NCBI GenBank assembly: GCA_900543035.1
Contig: UQPV01000023.1
Span: forward strand, 1-38,563
Length of the DNA: 38,563 bases
Source of the DNA: an uncultured Solobacterium sp.
GTDB lineage: Bacteria; Bacillota_I; Bacilli_A; Erysipelotrichales; Erysipelotrichaceae
Direction: 5' to 3'
The notes beneath the pieces are model-generated. The model searched no databases. It was given only the letters and a program-made list of their open reading frames with translations, and was not told the DNA's origin. Shown piece after piece: positions 27,237 through 35,872 of this stretch; position 1 is the first letter of the stretch; each line of letters opens with the position of its first letter. The translations under genes were made by a program, and so were the position numbers.

Positions 27237-28451
27237 ATGGTCAAACGGGAAAGCTATATGAAACGCATCCGTCCTTTCTTTGGAAACGACTTGGTAAAAG
27301 CATTGATCGGTCTCCACCGAAGCGGCAAGTCGGTCATGCTGGACCTGATCAAAGAGGAACTATGCGCCTCCGGCGTGGACAGCAGCCAGTTCATCTCCAT
27401 CAACTTTGAAAATATGCGCAACGCCCATCTTTGTACCGCTGTGGCTCTTCATGATGAGATCATCCGCCGAGCTTCGGAAATCAAAGACAAAGTCTATCTT
27501 TTCTTTGATGAGATACAGGAGGTGGACGCCTGGGAAAAATGTATCAATTCTTTTCGCGTGGAACTGGACTGCGATATTTACATCACTGGCTCCAATGCCA
27601 AACTGCTTTCCGGCGAACTGGCGACCTATCTGGCCGGACGATATGTGGAGTTTGTGATCTATCCCTTCTCCTTTGCGGAATTTATCGAACTATACCGCAC
27701 GATCTTCCCGAATACGGACATCCGTCAGTGTTTCAGCAAATATCTAAGGGCAGGTGGCATGCCCTATCTGTCCAATCTGCGCTATGACGAAACGGCCAGC
27801 CGCCAGTATTTGCGGGACCTGTTCAACTCCGTAGAACTCAAAGATATCGTCAAGCGAAACAACATCCGGGATGTAGATATGCTGGAACGAATCATTGCTT
27901 ATGTGACCTCCAACATTGGCACCACCTTTTCCTCCACGGCCATTTCCAAGTATCTGAAAAGCGAGGGACGTTCCATATCGCCAGAGACAGTGCTGAGTTA
28001 CATCAAGGCCTGCACCGACGCTTTTCTGTTCTATCAGGTGAAGCGTCAGGACTTACAGGGAAAGAAAATACTCACCGTCAATGAAAAATACTATGTAGCT
28101 GATCATGGTATCCACGAAGCCGTGTTCGGAGGCAATATGAAAGATATCAACCTGGTGATGGAAAACATCGTCTACATGGAGCTCCTGCGACGAGGGTACA
28201 CCGTTACTGTCGGCAAGACAGGAGATAAAGAAATCGACTTCGTATGTGAAGATCAGGGAAACAAGCTATATATCCAAGTGGCTTATCTGCTGGCCTCCAC
28301 AGATATCATAGAGCGCAAATTTGGCGTCTATGATCGTGTCCGCGACAATTTTCCCAAGTATGTGATCACCCTGGATGAGTTTGATATGAGCCGCAACGGA
28401 ATCAAGCACCGCAATATCCGGGACTTTCTGTTGCAGGAGGAATTGAACTGA
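27237..28451 (+). CDS. AAA-family ATPase with C-terminal DUF4143-type domain
   Basis: Function unknown; the family is widespread in gut bacteria and archaea and varies strongly between strains. The protein has 404 residues. The P-loop is GLHRSGKS (25-32), where the usual form has Arg-Arg before the glycine. A Walker B-like strand VYLFFDEIQEV lies near residue 90, and the sensor-like YITGSNAKLLSGEL follows. The C-terminal half includes a winged-helix-like region and a nuclease-like core with KTGDKEIDFVCEDQG and YIQVAYLL, resembling a PD-(D/E)xK fold. AAAGGAGG precedes the ATG at 27237 by nine bases; the frame upstream lacks such a site. It stands alone, with its own terminator. Confidence 0.85.
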   Translation: MVKRESYMKRIRPFFGNDLVKALIGLHRSGKSVMLDLIKEELCASGVDSSQFISINFENMRNAHLCTAVALHDEIIRRASEIKDKVYLFFDEIQEVDAWEKCINSFRVELDCDIYITGSNAKLLSGELATYLAGRYVEFVIYPFSFAEFIELYRTIFPNTDIRQCFSKYLRAGGMPYLSNLRYDETASRQYLRDLFNSVELKDIVKRNNIRDVDMLERIIAYVTSNIGTTFSSTAISKYLKSEGRSISPETVLSYIKACTDAFLFYQVKRQDLQGKKILTVNEKYYVADHGIHEAVFGGNMKDINLVMENIVYMELLRRGYTVTVGKTGDKEIDFVCEDQGNKLYIQVAYLLASTDIIERKFGVYDRVRDNFPKYVITLDEFDMSRNGIKHRNIRDFLLQEELN

Positions 28452-28500
28452 CACGACACCTTCATTGTTTGGCTAGAAAGGACTTTACCTTAACATTAAA

Positions 28501-28812
28501 TCAACTGTATTCCCGCCACAGGTTTGTGCCTGTGGCTTTTTCATGCTCTTTCCTATCCTCTCTTCCATCCCCAAAGCAGTATTGAAAAGCACGAAAGATC
28601 TCATGTTTTTCTTCCTCGATCGAGAGCGATGTTGTCCCACATTGCTTCAAATGCAATCATTCACGAACACGCATGGCTGTTTTGATGGAGAAAACTTTTC
28701 CTGAAGCATACCTTCAATCTCCACTTTCTCAACATGAATGTCCGCTTTTTCACCATTCAACAGTTCACTTATATATAACTATCTATGACGAGGTGCGTTT
28801 TTCTCATTCATA
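28501..28812 (-). pseudogene. Possible relic ORF, unrecognised
   Basis: On the minus strand two frames read like protein but do not join. An upstream part (from about 28808) reads MNEKNAPRHR, then TAG, then LYISELLNGEKADIHVEKVE and on to a TGA. A downstream part in another frame reads CGTTSLSIEEEKHEIFRAFQ and ends at 28501. Together they would need one TAG and one frameshift repaired. The family is not known to me, and coding capacity is uncertain. Confidence 0.25.
28515..28541 (+). terminator. Intrinsic terminator after the AAA ATPase gene
   Basis: GCCACAGG and CCTGTGGC pair perfectly around TTTGTG and are followed by T5. Confidence 0.9.
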
Positions 28813-28826
28813 AGTATCCCTTTATC

Positions 28827-28866
28827 AAAAAAAATCGAGGATGCGGCAAAATATCTCGATCCTCGA
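28827..28866 (-). terminator. Intrinsic terminator after the recombinase remnant
   Basis: On the minus strand TCGAGGAT and ATCCTCGA pair perfectly across a 16-base loop and are followed by T8. It ends the XRE-recombinase unit. Confidence 0.82.
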
Positions 28867-28893
28867 CTTTATCTCACAAGCACCTTGCTTGTT

Positions 28894-29324
28894 CTATTTA
28901 ACTGGTGGAGCGTCCGCAACCAACGGCGAACACAAATTATGGTTGGTCAGATCGTCGTCCAGGCCCTCCTCGATCTCGTCCAGCAGAATGTCATCGATAA
29001 CAATCGGCTTATCGCTTCCGTTCAGAATCAGGGTAAAAGTTTCGTCGAACAGATAGAGTTGATGGCGCTGTCATAGCGGTTGCGGGCAAAGCGGTCAAGC
29101 TGATAAACCAGAACGCCCTCAAAGGTGTGCTTGTCGCTGTCGGAAATCATCCGCTGGAACTCCATGCGGCTGTCGCTGGTGCCGCTTTGAGCGCGGTCAA
29201 TGTATTCCCCAATGACGATGTAGCCATTGTTTCTGGCGTACTCATAGCAGGTCTGGAGCTGGCCCTCGATGGACTGCTCCGTCTGGCTGTGGCTGGAGTA
29301 ACGGGCGTAGATGACAACATTCAT
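28894..29324 (-). pseudogene. Serine recombinase, internally deleted remnant
   Basis: The N-terminal 80 or so residues are a clear resolvase/invertase catalytic domain: MNVVIYARYSSHSQTEQSIE with the catalytic Ser near position 10, then VLVYQLDRFARNRYDSAI. Immediately afterwards (junction near 29057) the sequence jumps, in another frame, to what looks like the tail of the same protein family: LYLFDETFTLILNGSDKPIV and a stop at 28894. The intervening several hundred residues (dimer helix, recombinase domain, zinc ribbon) are missing. In the original frame it ends after about 98 codons at 29028. Intact relatives are about 500-550 residues. It starts by ATGA overlap with the XRE gene. Confidence 0.75.
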
Positions 29325-29677
29325 TTCTTCACCTCCCCGAGTATTTGCAGCAGGGTCTCCTTGAGCCGCGCGTTCATGGGGGATGCGGGGTCAAAGCACA
29401 TCTCCACAAACTTCTTCATCTGGGGATCGCTCTGCTCAATTTTGGGCTTGTACTCGTATAGCTTCCCCTGGGGATGGTCGGTGCGCCCAAAGATATAGTC
29501 CATGGAGACATCGAAGTAATCCGCATACCGGGTAAGCGTCTCAAATGTGGGCGAAGCCTGGTTCAGCTAATAGCGGTTCAAACTGGACTGCTTGACACCG
29601 ACAATATCAGCCATCTTTACCTGGGACAGCTTGACGCTTTCCCGCAGATACCGCAACCTTTCTGCTACTTCTTTCAA
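29321..29677 (-). pseudogene. XRE-family regulator with one in-frame TAG
   Basis: A helix-turn-helix repressor of the type paired with serine recombinases in clostridial mobile elements. The frame from a TTG at 29677 (AGGGGG eight bases upstream) reads LKEVAERLRYLRESVKLSQV and on through VGVKQSSLNRY, then TAG at codon 37 (29569-29567), then LNQASPTFETLTRYADYFDV to the stop at 29321. The usual motif there is NRYE, so GAG (Glu) to TAG is the likely change. The rest of the frame is open. A promoter lies just upstream. It is overlapped by the recombinase start. Confidence 0.75.
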
Positions 29678-29704
29678 GAAATACGCCCCCTATCTGTCAA
29701 CCTC

Positions 29705-29733
29705 ATCATATCAGATTTAAGGATAATACTCAA
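29705..29733 (-). promoter_or_regulatory. Promoter of the XRE-recombinase unit
   Basis: On the minus strand TTGAGT (29733-29728), 17 bases and TATGAT (29710-29705), about 28 bases before the TTG start. TTGACAG overlaps the start region. Confidence 0.7.
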
Positions 29734-30131
29734 CCCTGTATTAACATAACATCATGGGATCAAATCAGAAAGAAACGCAGGTCTATGCGATACTGTCCCG
29801 GAAGCCAAACATATAGGCGCAAGCAATGCTTATGGCTATCCATCGCCACAAACTGCTTGTTGAGGGCAGCGCCCCCAAGCCCCTTTTGAACGCAGAATTT
29901 CATTCTGCGGCTGCGCGTTCTGCAAACGCTTTTTGTGCCCTATGCTCTGTTCTGGGGGCATGGGGTATCACTTTGTTTGTCACTTCGATTGCTTTTACAA
30001 ATCTGCCCAATAGGATAGCAGTCAAATTACTTGCAAAGGAAACTTCTCCAGATCCTTTCGATGTAACCACTGTGGTGCTGCTTTGAATATAAATGATATG
30101 GCAATCATGCAGAACATGAAGTGGTACAGAA
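29734..30131. other. Stretch without a firm gene; holds a perfect short hairpin
   Basis: A plus-strand frame from 29754 (MGSNQKETQVYAILSRKPNI) meets TAG at 29814-29816, then stays open to 30086, but it has no ribosome site and I do not recognise it. CGCAGAAT (29891-29898) and ATTCTGCG (29902-29909) form a perfect hairpin with a three-base loop. The stretch may be part of the decayed mobile element. No clear terminator for the restriction operon is visible. Confidence 0.4.
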
Positions 30132-30854
30132 CTATAATCCCTGAACGACTTCCAAATCCAGTTGTTTTTTTCTTTCCTTCCAATCTGGCATCTGGATGGT
30201 TAGAAAGTTATAGAAATCAGTATTGTGATATGGGTAAAGAAGGTGTGTTAATTCGTGCAAGACAACATACTGTATGCAGCGAAGATCTGCCTTAAGCAAA
30301 TATTGGTTCAGTGTGATTTTATTTTTTGATGGTGTGCAACTTCCCCACAGGGTTTTCATTTTTCTGACATATAAAGCTGGCTTATCTACACCATACTTTT
30401 TGAAAATTCTGGAGTAAATTTCATCCATTTCTTCACCGTAAACTTTATAAGCAGTCTCACGCCACCATTTTTCAAGTGTTTGCTGGTGTAGCTTTTTTTC
30501 TTCATCAGCATAAACAAAAATATATTTTTCCTCCTCAACAACATAGTTCGTCTTGGAATGTTTTTTGATAATTCTGCGATCTTTCCCTAATAATTGAGTG
30601 GAAGAACCGCTTTTCACATTTGTCAAGTTGTTGTGCCCACTTGAACCCTTGTACTTTTGTAGTTGTTTTTCGATCCAACTTGATTTGCTTAGAAGGAAGC
30701 TGATTACCCAATCATCTGTTATTTCCAGTGGAACAGATAAAACAACATTTAGATTTCGAAACACTTTGAGGTGTACATTTTTTATATTCTTGTACTGTAT
30801 GTTGACTGTTACCTTTTCAAAAGACGGCGATAATTCTAAATCATAGCATTCCAT
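30132..30854 (-). CDS. YgjP-like (DUF45) zinc metallopeptidase
   Basis: A putative metal-dependent hydrolase often found at the end of type I restriction operons; its substrate is unknown. The protein has 240 residues. The core WGSCT (170-174) is followed by the zinc motif HELTH (200-204) and a further His210, the usual arrangement of the SprT/WLM/YgjP group. The ATG overlaps the last base of the hsdR stop (TAATG), so it is translationally coupled to hsdR. Confidence 0.88.
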   Translation of the reverse strand: MECYDLELSPSFEKVTVNIQYKNIKNVHLKVFRNLNVVLSVPLEITDDWVISFLLSKSSWIEKQLQKYKGSSGHNNLTNVKSGSSTQLLGKDRRIIKKHSKTNYVVEEEKYIFVYADEEKKLHQQTLEKWWRETAYKVYGEEMDEIYSRIFKKYGVDKPALYVRKMKTLWGSCTPSKNKITLNQYLLKADLRCIQYVVLHELTHLLYPYHNTDFYNFLTIQMPDWKERKKQLDLEVVQGL

Positions 30855-33800
30855 TAGTATCTTGCCACCGCCACTTTCATTGTCTCATCAATGATTAAGT
30901 CGAGCATATCAATGTTCGACTTATCAATAACGACCCCCATTTCTTCAAACATATCAAATAGGCAGTCATCCAAGCTTCTATGCATTGCCTTGTGCACCAC
31001 TTCGTTATGCTTCCAATCTCGCTTTGCATTATCGCTAATAACTTCTTTTATCTTGAAAGAATACTGTGCTATCAGTTCCTCCGTATCCGAGGTGATTTGT
31101 ATTGCAGCATTCTTCTTCAGCTGGGTGAGAATGGCACCGTAAAAAGCCTTAGAGTCACTGTCGCTCGCAATCTGGGAAGGATAATCTTGCGACGTAATTC
31201 CATTTCTGAAATCGTCTGCCATTATCTTCATACTCTCCAGATACGCATCTGCATCACGGGTTTCATTATATAAATCGATCGTCTTTTTTATCTTGGATGA
31301 AAATTCCTCGAACAAAAGCGGGTCATCATAACGAATTTGCTTCAGCTTTGACTCTATCCTGGTTTTGATTGCATCTGCTCTTGATTCATTGGAGTCCATA
31401 TGTTCAAGCAGCTTTTTCATGGCCTTTTCATCGCCAATTGAAACAGGCTTAACAACAGTTGTAATATCTGTCGCGTTTACGAATGTGTCGATCAGATTTT
31501 TGATTCCTTGCTCGTACTTGGATAGATCAACCTCATCGTCATAACGCATCATGACGCTATCTTTCAGTTTTCTATAAAACAGATATTCTTTACGATACTT
31601 TTCAATTAGTTCAAAGCCGACCTCAACAAAGATATCTCGATTAGACAGTGCCAGATTTAAGAGATTGGCAAATTCTTTAAGGCGGTTATAAAACTCTTTC
31701 CTTCTTTTTTCGTCCGCAAGGCTCTTTTGCCAATCATCGGAAGAAGAATCCTTAACAGCATCAAACATGGCAATCAGATTTGCATACGCTTCGGCCAGTT
31801 TATTTTTTTCATCTACTGGCCCGAAGATAGCGCCATCAATATCAGCTTTATCAAAGTCGTTCATTCCGGATTCCGCATCCTCGTACATATCAATGGCTTT
31901 ATTCAGCTTTCCAAAAACACCCCAATAGTCTACAATCAATCCAAAATCTTTACCTTTGTAAACTCGATTGACTCTGGCAATAGCTTGTAAAAGGGAGTGC
32001 TGCTGAATAGACTTATCCAAATACAGAACACCTGCGACCGGTGCATCAAATCCAGTGAGCAGCTTATCTTTTACAATCAGTATATTGATTTCGCCCTCTG
32101 GATTTTTGAAGTCCCCGCAGACGTGGTCATCATACTTTTCATCGTTGTCACCAAATAAAGGTTTGACCATTTTCTGATGGTAAGCCTTTATCTTTTTGAT
32201 GGCATCATCCGTTGATTCATCGTCATCACCCTCTCGTTTATCTCCAAATGTAATGACAACACGAGGGTTGATTCCCGACACGCCCTTTAGTACTTCATAC
32301 ATTTCGACCGCAGCTGCTCGAGAGGAACACACAACCATTGCTTTTAGTCCTTTGGGAATGCAGTAACTTTTAAAATGATCTGCAATATCAAAGCCGATTA
32401 AGTTTATCCGGCTTCTGGCTTCCGAAATTGCTTTGAATCTACTGAATTTATCTGAAAGCTTATCTTTCAGTTCCTGTGGTAGATCTTCCGTCAAACTACC
32501 AAAATAGTTATTGATCGTCAGCGATGGCTCTTCCTGTTTGACTTTGCGTCCTTCATAGACAAGTGGAACTGTAATTCCGTCTTCGATGGCCCGTTTCATG
32601 GTGTAGTTATGAATCGGCTCGCCAAATGTTTTATAGGTGTTCTTCTTTGCCTTGGCAATAAGAGGTGTTCCGGTAAAAGCAATTAAAGTCGCGTTGGGCA
32701 AAACCTCTTTCATATAGTTGAACATCGCCTTATACTGTGAGCGATGTGCTTCGTCTACCAGTACATAAAACCTATCGCTGTCCGGTTCAAGATACTTATT
32801 GCGATACACTGTTTCGAACTTATTGATTAGAGTTGTAATCACAATATTCTCTTTGTTTTTTAGTAACGCATTAAGTCCCTTACCAGTGGCTGCACGAACA
32901 GGAGACATCTGAGAATTTGCAAAGTTATCTCTAATCTGCTTATCCAGATTTACACGATCTGTCACGATAATAAATCTCGGGTTTTCTTGTCCTTTTTCAG
33001 CTTGAATCTTTTTCACAAGCAAAACCATGGTCAGCGATTTTCCGCTGCCCTGCGTGTGCCAGATGACTCCTCCTTTAGAAGTGCTGCCGTCTTTTCCATT
33101 AATCCGGTCCATAGATTTGTTAATGGCAAAGTACTGCTGATGCCGGGCAATTTTCTTGATATTGTTGTCAAAAAGAATGAAGTTTTGCACAAGATCAAGA
33201 AGTCTGTGCTTGCTGAGCATTGATGCGGCAACTTTATCCTGCTCTAAGATCGACCCATCAGGCGAACACTTTTTGCAAACCTCATTCTGCCATTCAATAT
33301 CATCCTCACGCCATTCTACAAAATAATCTGAGCCTGTCCCTCCTGTGCCATACAGTACCTTTTGTGGATTGATGGCCATTACAATCTGAGCAAACTTAAA
33401 CAGCTGCGGAATGTAATCTGGCATCATATTGCGAACATTTTGCTGCACACCCTCCGCAACATCCACACTGGATTTTTTGCATTCGATTACAACAAAAGGG
33501 ATACCGTTGACCATTAAGACAATATCAGGGCGGGCATAGCTGCCGTTAGGACGCTGAACGCTGAATTCTTCGGTTACTTGCCAAATGTTATTTGCGGGAT
33601 GGTCAAAGTCGATATAATGCAGATCAAAGGACTGTTTTACCGGAATGTCGCTGTCTATTGCAATGCTTTCCTCCAGACTGATTCCCAGCGTTAAATGGTG
33701 ATAGATTTCCTTGCCGGCCATAGAAAGCCCCTGCAAAAGAGAAGCGTCCAGCTCCTTCACCGCTTTAGTGATCGATTCTCCTGAAAAAAGCAATTCGTGA

Positions 33801-33988
33801 CCATTATAAGTATAAGTTTGCTTTTGCAGAAAACGAATCAGCTCATCCTCAAACAAAACGGAAGATAAATTCCTTCTTTTACTCTCTGCTTCGCTGCGCG
33901 AAACATAGTCGTATCCCATATTGATGAGAAACTGAATCAGGCGATCCTGACATTCCGGACGCTCGTTAAAAATAGTATGACTTGGCAT
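30854..33988 (-). CDS. hsdR: Type I restriction enzyme R subunit (endonuclease/translocase)
   Basis: Cuts unmethylated DNA after ATP-driven translocation in complex with HsdM and HsdS. The protein has 1044 residues. The N-terminal nuclease shows PD-(D/E)xK residues Asp155, Glu169 and Lys171 (RPDIVLMV ... VVIECKK). The helicase part has P-loop TQGSGKS (313-319), DEAH (412-415), the motif AFTGTPL, and the late motif QAIARVNR. The C-terminal region is helical. GGGAGG precedes the ATG at 33988. It lies 60 bases after the 58-aa gene and is coupled to the downstream metallopeptidase. Confidence 0.95.
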   Translation of the reverse strand: MPSHTIFNERPECQDRLIQFLINMGYDYVSRSEAESKRRNLSSVLFEDELIRFLQKQTYTYNGHELLFSGESITKAVKELDASLLQGLSMAGKEIYHHLTLGISLEESIAIDSDIPVKQSFDLHYIDFDHPANNIWQVTEEFSVQRPNGSYARPDIVLMVNGIPFVVIECKKSSVDVAEGVQQNVRNMMPDYIPQLFKFAQIVMAINPQKVLYGTGGTGSDYFVEWREDDIEWQNEVCKKCSPDGSILEQDKVAASMLSKHRLLDLVQNFILFDNNIKKIARHQQYFAINKSMDRINGKDGSTSKGGVIWHTQGSGKSLTMVLLVKKIQAEKGQENPRFIIVTDRVNLDKQIRDNFANSQMSPVRAATGKGLNALLKNKENIVITTLINKFETVYRNKYLEPDSDRFYVLVDEAHRSQYKAMFNYMKEVLPNATLIAFTGTPLIAKAKKNTYKTFGEPIHNYTMKRAIEDGITVPLVYEGRKVKQEEPSLTINNYFGSLTEDLPQELKDKLSDKFSRFKAISEARSRINLIGFDIADHFKSYCIPKGLKAMVVCSSRAAAVEMYEVLKGVSGINPRVVITFGDKREGDDDESTDDAIKKIKAYHQKMVKPLFGDNDEKYDDHVCGDFKNPEGEINILIVKDKLLTGFDAPVAGVLYLDKSIQQHSLLQAIARVNRVYKGKDFGLIVDYWGVFGKLNKAIDMYEDAESGMNDFDKADIDGAIFGPVDEKNKLAEAYANLIAMFDAVKDSSSDDWQKSLADEKRRKEFYNRLKEFANLLNLALSNRDIFVEVGFELIEKYRKEYLFYRKLKDSVMMRYDDEVDLSKYEQGIKNLIDTFVNATDITTVVKPVSIGDEKAMKKLLEHMDSNESRADAIKTRIESKLKQIRYDDPLLFEEFSSKIKKTIDLYNETRDADAYLESMKIMADDFRNGITSQDYPSQIASDSDSKAFYGAILTQLKKNAAIQITSDTEELIAQYSFKIKEVISDNAKRDWKHNEVVHKAMHRSLDDCLFDMFEEMGVVIDKSNIDMLDLIIDETMKVAVARY

Positions 33989-34018
33989 AACTCCATTCCT
34001 CCCGTATAAGCAGCAATA

Positions 34019-34044
34019 GCCGGACTGAAAAGCCCGGCTTTTTT
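34019..34044 (+). terminator. Hairpin between the 58-aa gene and hsdR
   Basis: GCCGG (34019-34023) and CCGGC (34034-34038) are followed by T6 on the plus strand. For the minus-strand operon there is no U tract after the stem, so it would be a leader hairpin of hsdR rather than a terminator. No plus-strand gene needs it. Confidence 0.4.
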
Positions 34045-34048
34045 GCGC

Positions 34049-34225
34049 TTATTTTTCTTTTGTTACACCTTTAAAAGGCTTATCCGAAGATGTTTTGACA
34101 TCCATAAATCTTCCGGTGACACTGTCTCGCTTTACCCACAATCCAGTTTTAGGGTTCTGCACCTGCGTCCTGTTTCTCACTGCACCTTTGCGTGCATTAT
34201 CGCCATAAGGCTTGTTCGTAGCCAT
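34049..34225 (-). CDS. Small basic protein between hsdS and hsdR
   Basis: A 58-residue protein starting MATNKPYGDNARKGAVRNRT, rich in Lys/Arg, with the segment NPKTGLWVKRDSVTGRFMDV. AAGGAGG lies eight bases before the ATG, and it follows the hsdS stop by 13 bases. I recall similar short proteins beside restriction loci and mobile genes, but no function is known to me. The KRDSVTGRFM part might be a small beta-hairpin nucleic-acid binder; this is inference. Confidence 0.8.
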   Translation of the reverse strand: MATNKPYGDNARKGAVRNRTQVQNPKTGLWVKRDSVTGRFMDVKTSSDKPFKGVTKEK

Positions 34226-34238
34226 AATAGATTCCTCC

Positions 34239-35453
34239 TTACACCCTCACGATTCCAGTCAGTAGCAGTTGGCTCACTGCTGCTTGCTGCTGTTTCAAAA
34301 TATTTACTTTTTTAATTTGGCAGATCAGTTGCGAATCCAAATTTTCCAAAATACTCACAAGTTGTTTCTGAATTGTTTTTGACGGAAAACAAATTGTTTG
34401 CATCTTCATAAAATCTTTTGGGATATGTGGTACCCCAGACCCTTCACGCAATAGTCTATTCTTCTCTTGAATACTCAACAAATAATAATATAAATAACCC
34501 GGAACTATATCACTATTGGGGGATAATTTTGCAAAAGTTGAACCAACAATTCCCTCGGCCTTGTATATTGGAGTACCAGCTCCCGAACCATCCCACAATA
34601 AAAGAACATCATCAAAGCCTGCACGCACTCCTTCGTCATTTGTATAATTGCAAAAATGACCATTTACCAAGTAATCCATATCTATTATCGGAGTTACACC
34701 ATCAACTGACGCAATGACTAATACTGCTTTTTGCTTTTGAGCAACACTTCCAATTTTTTCTCTACGCCAGTTCTTTTGAGGGCTAAGGAGCTTTTTTATC
34801 AGTGCCTTTTTCTGCAACTCAAGCTTTTCAATTAACTTTTTCTGCAGTTCAATGGCCTGACCCCATTTTGATAGAACTTCAGCAATAAGCTGCTGTTCCT
34901 CCTCGCTCGCAAGGCAGACTCTCACTCTTGCGAGGGAATCCTGACTTACATTGATGTGCTGAGATCCGGCTGCGTACTTGATGATCTGCTGGCGAACACC
35001 AGTGGTTTTCAAAAGTTCATTCAGATAAATGGGATCATAGTCTGCAATTTTCTTTCCTCTGATGACAAAACCGCTATATGTTGCGGTTTTATCCCGATCC
35101 ATGTAAACATTTGATTTTCCGGCATCTTCCACAGTTTCGGAGCTTCTTTGAAAAAGAATATCTCCGTAGGTTACGCTATAATTATTTAGTGCCTTTTCGT
35201 CTATATCCACCTGCCCTCTGATTGCATCATAGACGATAGGGCGCTCGTCCAGGATGTCCATAACACTGATCATTTTGATACCGCTGTTGAATTTTTCCTT
35301 CTCTGCATTGACACCATTTTGGAATCTCAACAGGCCTGATAAGCGTTTTTCTTGCCATTCGCTCGGAACAATTCCTACAATGGACTTTTTGTAGCCGTCA
35401 GGAACTTTTCCGGCTTTGATGGCTTCAATCCTTTTCTGTATTTCTTCGGTCAT
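34239..35453 (-). CDS. hsdS: Type I restriction enzyme specificity subunit
   Basis: Recognises the bipartite DNA target for HsdM and HsdR. The protein has 404 residues with two target-recognition domains, each ended by a conserved helix: the first half has VPSEWQEKRLSGLLRFQNGV and closes with a helix of the ELQKKLIEKLELQKKALIKK type; the second starts near NWRREKIGSVAQKQK and closes with ILKQQQAAVSQLLLTG. The start is ATG 35453, with GGAGG seven bases upstream; the frame upstream overlaps the previous gene. The target sequence cannot be read from the protein by eye. Confidence 0.93.
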   Translation of the reverse strand: MTEEIQKRIEAIKAGKVPDGYKKSIVGIVPSEWQEKRLSGLLRFQNGVNAEKEKFNSGIKMISVMDILDERPIVYDAIRGQVDIDEKALNNYSVTYGDILFQRSSETVEDAGKSNVYMDRDKTATYSGFVIRGKKIADYDPIYLNELLKTTGVRQQIIKYAAGSQHINVSQDSLARVRVCLASEEEQQLIAEVLSKWGQAIELQKKLIEKLELQKKALIKKLLSPQKNWRREKIGSVAQKQKAVLVIASVDGVTPIIDMDYLVNGHFCNYTNDEGVRAGFDDVLLLWDGSGAGTPIYKAEGIVGSTFAKLSPNSDIVPGYLYYYLLSIQEKNRLLREGSGVPHIPKDFMKMQTICFPSKTIQKQLVSILENLDSQLICQIKKVNILKQQQAAVSQLLLTGIVRV

Positions 35454-35464
35454 ACGCCGACCTC

Positions 35465-35872
35465 CTAAACGATGATTCCAATTACAATTCCGGCAATTCC
35501 GATAATGGTACCGACAGCAAATGAAACCCATCCAAAAATTTTGTTTTGCTTTGCTTCGTTTGCGCTGCTCTCTGCCTCTGCTCTGGTCATTTCATAGAGC
35601 TCTTTGAGGGTAGAATAGTTTTCCTTTAACGCAGCATTATTTTCTTTCAAAAGGCTATTCTGCTCTTTTACTTCTTCCAGCTGCCGCTCAAGTAATTCCT
35701 TTTGCGCTCGGCTTGCCTCGGCAGTTTCAAAAAGTGCCTCGTTTTTTTTTCTGTTATAATCAGATATATCATCCATAACAGCAGATATCTCGGCTGCCTG
35801 GCGAGCGGTATTGGCTAAGCCCAAATCAAAGCGGGGGAGATCTGAAAAATTGAATCCTCCAAAATCACTCAT
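35465..35872 (-). CDS. Coiled-coil protein with C-terminal membrane anchor
   Basis: A 135-residue protein I do not recognise. Residues about 35-110 are strongly charged with heptad-like spacing (LLERQLEEVKEQNSLLKENN), predicting a long coiled coil. Residues about 112-135 (IFGWVSFAVGTIIGIAGIVI) form one hydrophobic glycine-rich span. It overlaps dinD by ATGA and ends 11 bases before hsdS (stop TAG). This places a membrane protein inside a DNA-restriction operon. It could tether the complex to the membrane or be a separate effector; both are inference. Confidence 0.8.
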   Translation of the reverse strand: MSDFGGFNFSDLPRFDLGLANTARQAAEISAVMDDISDYNRKKNEALFETAEASRAQKELLERQLEEVKEQNSLLKENNAALKENYSTLKELYEMTRAEAESSANEAKQNKIFGWVSFAVGTIIGIAGIVIGIIV

